Source of the DNA: Pararobbsia alpina
GTDB taxonomy: Bacteria; Pseudomonadota; Gammaproteobacteria; Burkholderiales; Burkholderiaceae
Assembly (NCBI RefSeq): GCF_902859895.1
Contig: NZ_CADIKM010000030.1
Span: forward strand, 1 to 60,353
DNA: 60,353 bases
Direction of reading: 5' to 3'
This document shows positions 56,012 through 60,353 of this stretch, piece after piece. Position numbers and translations under genes: made by a program. The stretch's first letter is position 1. Each line of letters starts with the position of its first letter. The notes beneath the pieces were generated by a model. That model worked only from the letters and a program-made list of their open reading frames with translations. It did not search any database and was not told the DNA's origin.

Positions 56012-58372
56012 CTACCGCTTGAGCTTGGCAAACGCCGCAGCCATGGCGCTCTGCGTATCCACTTCGCGCTGTCGGGGTGCGTTTCCGCCCCGCGAGGCGC
56101 CGCCGCGCGAGTTGCCGCCAGCTCCATTGCCGGCGCCACCAGCGGCGTCGCGGCTGCCGCGCGGACCCGAAGCGGGCGCACCGGGCTCGTCGCCCAGACG
56201 CATCGTCAGTGCGATTCGCTGGCGCTTGACATCGACTTCGAGCACCTTGACCTGCACGACCTGTCCGGCCTTGACGACCTCGTGCGGATCCTTGATGAAC
56301 TTGGTCGACATCGCCGACACGTGGACCAGGCCGTCCTGATGGACGCCTATATCGATAAACGCGCCGAATGCCGCAACATTGGTGACGACGCCTTCGAGCA
56401 GCATACCCGGCGACAGGTCGGACAGTTTTTCGACCCCGTCGCGGAAGGTTGCCGTCTTGAATTCCGGACGCGGATCGCGGCCCGGCTTCTCGAGTTCGGC
56501 CAGGATGTCGCGTACCGTGGGCAAGCCGAAGCGCTCGTCGACGAAATCGGAGGGCGTGAGCCCTTTCAACGTTTCACGATTGCCGATCAGCATACCCACA
56601 TCCTTCTTGACGCGCGCGACGATCCGTTCGACGACCGGATAGGCTTCGGGGTGGACCGCCGAGCGGTCGAGCGGATTGTCCCCGCCGTTCACGCGCAGGA
56701 AGCCCGCCGCCTGCTCGAACGTCTTGTCGCCGAGGCGCGGCACCTTCTTGAGTTGTTCGCGGTTCGGGAATGCACCGTTCGCGTCGCGAAACTCGACGAT
56801 GTTGCGCGCGAGCGTCGCGTTGAGCCCCGACACGCGTGCGAGCAACGCAACCGATGCCGTGTTCACATCGACGCCGACCGCGTTCACGCAATCCTCGACG
56901 ACCGCATCGAGTGAGCGCGCGAGCTCACGCTGGTTAACATCGTGTTGATACTGGCCGACACCGATGGCCTTGGGCTCGATCTTCACGAGTTCGGCGAGCG
57001 GGTCCTGGAGCCGGCGCGCGATCGACACCGCACCACGCAGCGTCACGTCGAGATCCGGGAATTCCTTTGCCGCGAGTTCCGAAGCCGAATACACGGATGC
57101 GCCGGCTTCCGACACCACGATCTTCTGGAGCTTCAGATCTGGATGCTTCTGGATCAGCTCGCTCGCGAGCTTGTCGGTCTCGCGCGAGGCCGTGCCGTTG
57201 CCGATGCTGATGAGTTCGGCCTTCGTCGCCTGGGCGAGGCGCGCGAGCTTCGCGAGCGAGCCGTCCCAGTCGCGGCGCGGCTCGTGCGGGAAGATTGCAT
57301 CGGTCGCGAGGACCTTGCCGGTCCGGTCGACGACCGCCACCTTGACGCCCGTGCGCAGGCCTGGATCGAGGCCGATCACGGCCTTCGGGCCGGCCGGAGC
57401 GGCCAGCAGCAGGTCCTTGAGATTGCGTGCGAAGACATGGATCGCATCCGATTCGGCCGTTTCGCGAAGCTGCGTGAGCAGATCGTTTTCGAGATGCGGC
57501 AGCACCTTGACGCGCCAGCACCAGCGGCACACGTCGCCGAGCCATTTGTCAGCGGCGCGGCCCTGCTGGCGGATGCCGAAATGCCCGGCGATGCGCAGTT
57601 CGCCCGGATGCGGGACCTGGGCGTCGAGCTCCTCGCCGAGGCCGAGCTTGACCACCATGATGCCCGCATTGCGGCCGCGGAACAGCGCGAGCGCGCGGTG
57701 CGAGGGCACGGTGCGTAGCGTTTCGGAGTAGTCGTAGTAGTCGCGGAATTTTTCGCCTTCCTCGAGCTCCTTGCCTTCGACGACCTTGGAGGTGACGATG
57801 CCGTCGCTCCACAGCCATTCGCGAAGCTTGCCGAGCAGTTCGGCGGTTTCGCCAAACTGCTCCGAGAGGATGTCGCGGGCGCCGTCGAGTGCCGCCTTGA
57901 GGTCGGCCACGCCCTTGTCGGTGTCGACGTACTTTGCGGCTTCGGTCTGGGGATCGAGCGTGGGGTCGGCGAGCAGGGCGTGGGCAAGTGGCTCGAGGCC
58001 GGCTTCGCGGGCGATCTGGGCACGTGTGCGGCGCTTCTGCTTGTAGGGCAGGTAGAGGTCTTCGAGCAACTGCTTGCTGTCCGCCGCGCCGATGGCCTCG
58101 GCCAGTGCATCGGTGAGCTTGCCCTGCTCGTGAATGCTCTGGAGGATCGCCGCGCGGCGTTCCTCGAGTTCGCGCAAATAGATCAGGCGCTCTTCGAGCG
58201 TTCGCAATTGCGTATCGTCTAGGTCGCCGGTCACTTCCTTGCGGTAGCGGGCGATAAACGGCACCGTGGCGCCTTCGTCGAGCAGTTCGACGGTGGCGGC
58301 TACCTGTCGCGGCTGGACCGCGAGTTCGGTGGCGATACGCTGGACGATCTTGAGTGCGACGTTTTCCGACAT
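56012..58372 (-). CDS. tex: Tex family RNA-binding transcription accessory protein
   Basis: 786 residues from the ATG at 58372 ([20 protein letters not shown]). Tex N-terminal helices, YqgF-like nuclease fold ([20 protein letters not shown]), helix-hairpin-helix ([20 protein letters not shown]) and a C-terminal S1 domain ([20 protein letters not shown]). It ends in a glycine-rich tail. Binds RNA and the transcription elongation complex. Confidence 0.96.
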   Translation of the reverse strand: MSENVALKIVQRIATELAVQPRQVAATVELLDEGATVPFIARYRKEVTGDLDDTQLRTLEERLIYLRELEERRAAILQSIHEQGKLTDALAEAIGAADSKQLLEDLYLPYKQKRRTRAQIAREAGLEPLAHALLADPTLDPQTEAAKYVDTDKGVADLKAALDGARDILSEQFGETAELLGKLREWLWSDGIVTSKVVEGKELEEGEKFRDYYDYSETLRTVPSHRALALFRGRNAGIMVVKLGLGEELDAQVPHPGELRIAGHFGIRQQGRAADKWLGDVCRWCWRVKVLPHLENDLLTQLRETAESDAIHVFARNLKDLLLAAPAGPKAVIGLDPGLRTGVKVAVVDRTGKVLATDAIFPHEPRRDWDGSLAKLARLAQATKAELISIGNGTASRETDKLASELIQKHPDLKLQKIVVSEAGASVYSASELAAKEFPDLDVTLRGAVSIARRLQDPLAELVKIEPKAIGVGQYQHDVNQRELARSLDAVVEDCVNAVGVDVNTASVALLARVSGLNATLARNIVEFRDANGAFPNREQLKKVPRLGDKTFEQAAGFLRVNGGDNPLDRSAVHPEAYPVVERIVARVKKDVGMLIGNRETLKGLTPSDFVDERFGLPTVRDILAELEKPGRDPRPEFKTATFRDGVEKLSDLSPGMLLEGVVTNVAAFGAFIDIGVHQDGLVHVSAMSTKFIKDPHEVVKAGQVVQVKVLEVDVKRQRIALTMRLGDEPGAPASGPRGSRDAAGGAGNGAGGNSRGGASRGGNAPRQREVDTQSAMAAAFAKLKR

Positions 58373-58476
58373 TGTTCTGGCATCGAGTCTCGGGAGCGGA
58401 GGATTGTGCCACAACGAGCGGCACGCCCAGCCGGATCGCTCGGGCCGGGCATCGCGCGCGATGCTAGAATTTCATC

Positions 58477-59448
58477 ATGTTCAATCGACTGATTCCGAAG
58501 CCCGGCCGTGCATCTGCCGCGCTCGCCGCCTCCTCTGCCTCTACCCAATCCGGATTGATGCACGCCCTTGCTGTGGCCGTCGCAGCCGCATGGTTGTGTT
58601 GTGCGGCTGCTCCCGCGCGTGCCGCCGACGAAGCAAAGGCACCGCCCGAGGTGCTTGCACAGCCTGATGCGCCTGCGGACGGCGCGCCGGCGCCCGGCGA
58701 CGACACCGACGACGCGCGCCAGAAACGGCTCAACGAGCTCGGGGCCGATCTCGACTACCGTTATGCGGTCGAGCAGCACAACTGCTACAGCACCTTCTTC
58801 GTCAACCATTGTCTCGAAAAGGCGCGCGACGCCATGCGCGAGGAGCGTGGGGTAATCCGCACCCAGCAGCTCGCACTCGACGACGAAGTCCGAGCCCAGC
58901 GCGCGGCCGATCGCAACCAGAAGGCTGCGCTCAAGCAGGCGCAGAATGAGGCCGAGGCACCGCAGCGCAGCGCGAACGAGGCGGCGAACCAGAAACAGTA
59001 CGAGGAGCGTCAGCGCCAGCACGAGCTCGACCAGGCGGCACGCGCGAGCGAGGGGGCCCAGCGCGCGGCGAATGCGCCGAGCGACGCCCAGCAGGATGCG
59101 GAAATGCAGCGCAAACTGGATGCGGCACGTGCCCAAGGCGTGGCCGACGCGCAACAGCGCGCGGCGAACGCGGCAGCCTATGAACGGAAGCAGGCCGACT
59201 ACCAGCGTCAGCTTCAGCAGACTCATGATCAGGCTGCCGCGGACGCACAGCAGCGCACACTGAACCAGCAGAAATACCAGCAGAAACAGACCGCCGCCGC
59301 GCAGCACAAGGCTGACGTCGAGCAGCGCCAGAAGCAGGCCGCCGAGAAGGCCGCCGAACAGCAGCGGCAGGATCAGGAGCAACAGCAACGATTGCTGAAG
59401 CAGCAGCAAGAGGATCAGCAGCGGCAGAATCAAGGTGCGCAGAAATAG
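58477..59448 (+). CDS. Secreted glutamine-rich coiled-coil protein, unknown function
   Basis: 323 residues. A signal peptide, with a hydrophobic core near residues 28-45 and a cleavage site after AAAPARA, is followed by a short Pro/Ala region. A conserved-looking block holds two cysteines, AVEQHNCYSTFFVNHCLEKA (Cys103, Cys112). From about residue 115 to the end the protein is almost entirely Gln/Ala/Arg/Glu/Lys and predicts a long alpha-helical coiled coil. I recognise the same architecture next to tex in other Burkholderiaceae but know no function. The two cysteines could form a disulphide in the periplasm. Confidence 0.75.
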   Translation: MFNRLIPKPGRASAALAASSASTQSGLMHALAVAVAAAWLCCAAAPARAADEAKAPPEVLAQPDAPADGAPAPGDDTDDARQKRLNELGADLDYRYAVEQHNCYSTFFVNHCLEKARDAMREERGVIRTQQLALDDEVRAQRAADRNQKAALKQAQNEAEAPQRSANEAANQKQYEERQRQHELDQAARASEGAQRAANAPSDAQQDAEMQRKLDAARAQGVADAQQRAANAAAYERKQADYQRQLQQTHDQAAADAQQRTLNQQKYQQKQTAAAQHKADVEQRQKQAAEKAAEQQRQDQEQQQRLLKQQQEDQQRQNQGAQK

Positions 59449-59494
59449 CGGGAACGGCGACAAGAACAGCAACCGCAGCGTCGACAATTGGAAT

Positions 59495-59568
59495 GCAGGT
59501 AGCAGGTAGCAGGTAGCAGGTAGCAGGTAGCAGGTAGCAGGTAGCAGGTAGCAGGTAGCAGGTAGCAG
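59495..59568 (+). repeat. Heptanucleotide tandem repeat (GCAGGTA, about 10.6 copies)
   Basis: Perfect GCAGGTA units run from 59495 to 59568 (ten full copies plus GCAG), starting 46 bp after the stop of the coiled-coil gene. Degenerate AGCAATAGCGATAGC-like sequence follows to about 59632. It is outside any accepted gene. Confidence 0.95.
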
Positions 59569-59816
59569 TCGCGATTGCGGTTGAAGTTGCAATAGCAATA
59601 GCGATAGCAACGGTAGCAGCAACGGTAGCAACACCCGGGCGCTGCGTCGCAGGGGCGCAGTCCGTCGGATGCAGGAGTCGACAGCAGGCCGCATCGGCGT
59701 GCGTAGCCAGGCCATGCAGGTGGGTATGCTGGGTGACAGTCTGATTGATCAGTTTGACAGCGGGGCCGCGGCGGCACGTGTCGCGGGTTCGCGGCAGGTT
59801 TTAACCGGAGGCGAGC
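59569..59816. other. Intergenic region after the heptanucleotide repeat
   Basis: Together with the repeat, about 370 bp without a gene. The first part is degenerate AGCAA/AGCGAT repeats, the rest ordinary sequence. No promoter was identified with confidence; a GGAGG-like RBS (GGAGGCGAGC) precedes the next gene. Confidence 0.4.
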
Positions 59817-60032
59817 ATGGAAGTCACTCCCACGATCGACGCCAGCGCAGTGCGCGGACGTATCGCTGAACTGGAGGCCGAGCATCATGGCCTGAACGGA
59901 TTGATTGGCAAGCTCGCGGAGATACCGGGGGTCAACGATTTCGAGCTCCAGCGGCTCAAGAAGCGCAAGCTCAAGGTCAAGGACACGATCATCCTGCTCA
60001 AATTGCAGCTCGAACCCGACGGCCACGCATAG
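59817..60032 (+). CDS. YdcH family protein (DUF465)
   Basis: 71 residues. AVRGRIAELEAEHHGLNGLI followed by DFELQRLKKRKLKVKDTIIL is the DUF465 signature: two amphipathic helices with the conserved L-K-K-x-K-L-x-x-K-D motif. Small cytosolic protein of unknown role. The ATG at 59817 is preceded by GGAGG. Confidence 0.92.
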   Translation: MEVTPTIDASAVRGRIAELEAEHHGLNGLIGKLAEIPGVNDFELQRLKKRKLKVKDTIILLKLQLEPDGHA

Positions 60033-60353
60033 CGGCTGAGCGGTTCGCCGGCGCAACGGACGCCGGGGAAAAGGGGCGCTGAACGGGGCTTCAAACGGAA
60101 GCACCAAGGGGCTCGTATGCCCGCTGCTTGGATATTCTGGTCGATTGGCCGGTTGATCTGCTGATCTGCTGGCCCGCTGGGGAAGCAGGGCAGGGAGCCA
60201 GGCGGCCAGGCAGGTCGGCGGGAAGTTAAGAAAGGTAAGTAGGTAGGCGGCCAAGCCCGCGGGCAAGGTAGGTAGGCAAGTAGGTAAGCGGCCAGGCCAG
60301 CAGGAAGGCAGGAAGGCAGGAAGGCAGGAAGGCAGGAAGGTGGCTGGGGTCGA
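60033..60353. other. Repeat-rich tail of the window, no gene seen
   Basis: 321 bp dominated by low-complexity purine-rich sequence: GCTGATCTGCTGATCTGCTG near 60150-60170, AGGTAGGTAGGC-type runs around 60235-60290, and an octamer repeat from 60302. No coding frame is convincing up to the edge. Confidence 0.5.
60302..60340 (+). repeat. Octanucleotide tandem repeat (AGGAAGGC, about 4.9 copies)
   Basis: AGGAAGGC repeated nearly perfectly from 60302 to 60340, close to the right edge of the window. Confidence 0.9.

Noticed and set aside
59495-59568. Possible CRISPR or REP element
   Set aside because: Pure 7-bp tandem repeat without spacers or dyad symmetry; a microsatellite.
58300-59715. 471-residue minus-strand frame opposite the coiled-coil gene and repeat
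   Set aside because: Its leucine-rich look and LLPATCY repeats are produced by the Gln-rich codons and the GCAGGTA repeat read backwards. No RBS and no family match.

Overview
The window is about 60 kb of a high-GC beta-proteobacterial chromosome. Gene content and order place it in the Burkholderiaceae (Burkholderia sensu lato or a close relative). The order rho, trxA, ffs, dnaX, ybaB, recR, surE, pcm, nlpD, rpoS, then rlmD, ndk, rlmN, pilW, rodZ, ispG, hisS, yfgM, bamB, der, hfq, hflX, hflK, hflC, hisZ, purA is the one I know from that family. The species cannot be resolved from the sequence alone.

Layout. 1-8122: the start of a catalase gene (cut by the left edge), a DSD1/D-threonine-aldolase-type PLP enzyme, two copies of a tRNA-Glu/tRNA-Asp pair, small conserved proteins (DUF2917, YidB, ComEA-like), a MATE exporter and a GT39-like membrane glycosyltransferase. 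8459-19303: an accessory catabolic locus. A DeoR-like repressor gene faces an eight-gene minus-strand operon: deoC, an ALDH16-type double aldehyde dehydrogenase, an RbsD/FucU mutarotase, a PfkB sugar kinase, a permease, a periplasmic binding protein, a double ATPase and a second permease. 19478-23496: an orphan antitoxin-like regulator, rpmE2, mtfA, rho, trxA and the 4.5S (SRP) RNA gene. 23602-52422: the conserved housekeeping run listed above, with a few odd features (a 67-bp duplication at the recR end, a decayed pilW, several strong intergenic hairpins). 52549-60353: kup potassium uptake, an MHS-type MFS carrier, tex, a secreted glutamine-rich coiled-coil protein, a YdcH protein, and short tandem repeats at the right edge.

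The catabolic locus reads as a complete route for 2-deoxyribose or a close deoxy-sugar. The sugar is imported by the ABC transporter, its anomers are interconverted by the FucU-type protein, and the PfkB kinase phosphorylates it. DeoC then cleaves the 5-phosphate to glyceraldehyde-3-phosphate and acetaldehyde, and the ALDH16 enzyme would oxidise the acetaldehyde to acetate. Two 16-bp sequences, each 13/16 identical to the E. coli DeoR operator as I remember it, lie in front of deoC and in front of deoR. This supports direct control by the encoded DeoR and is the most interesting observation here.

The rest is mostly core cell machinery: replication (dnaX), recombination (recR), stationary phase and surface (surE, pcm, nlpD, rpoS), translation (hisS, hisZ, der, rlmD, rlmN, rpmE2), RNA regulation (hfq, rho), envelope (bamB, yfgM, hflKC, rodZ), isoprenoids (ispG) and purines (purA, ndk). 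No CRISPR array, insertion sequence, prophage or rRNA operon was seen.
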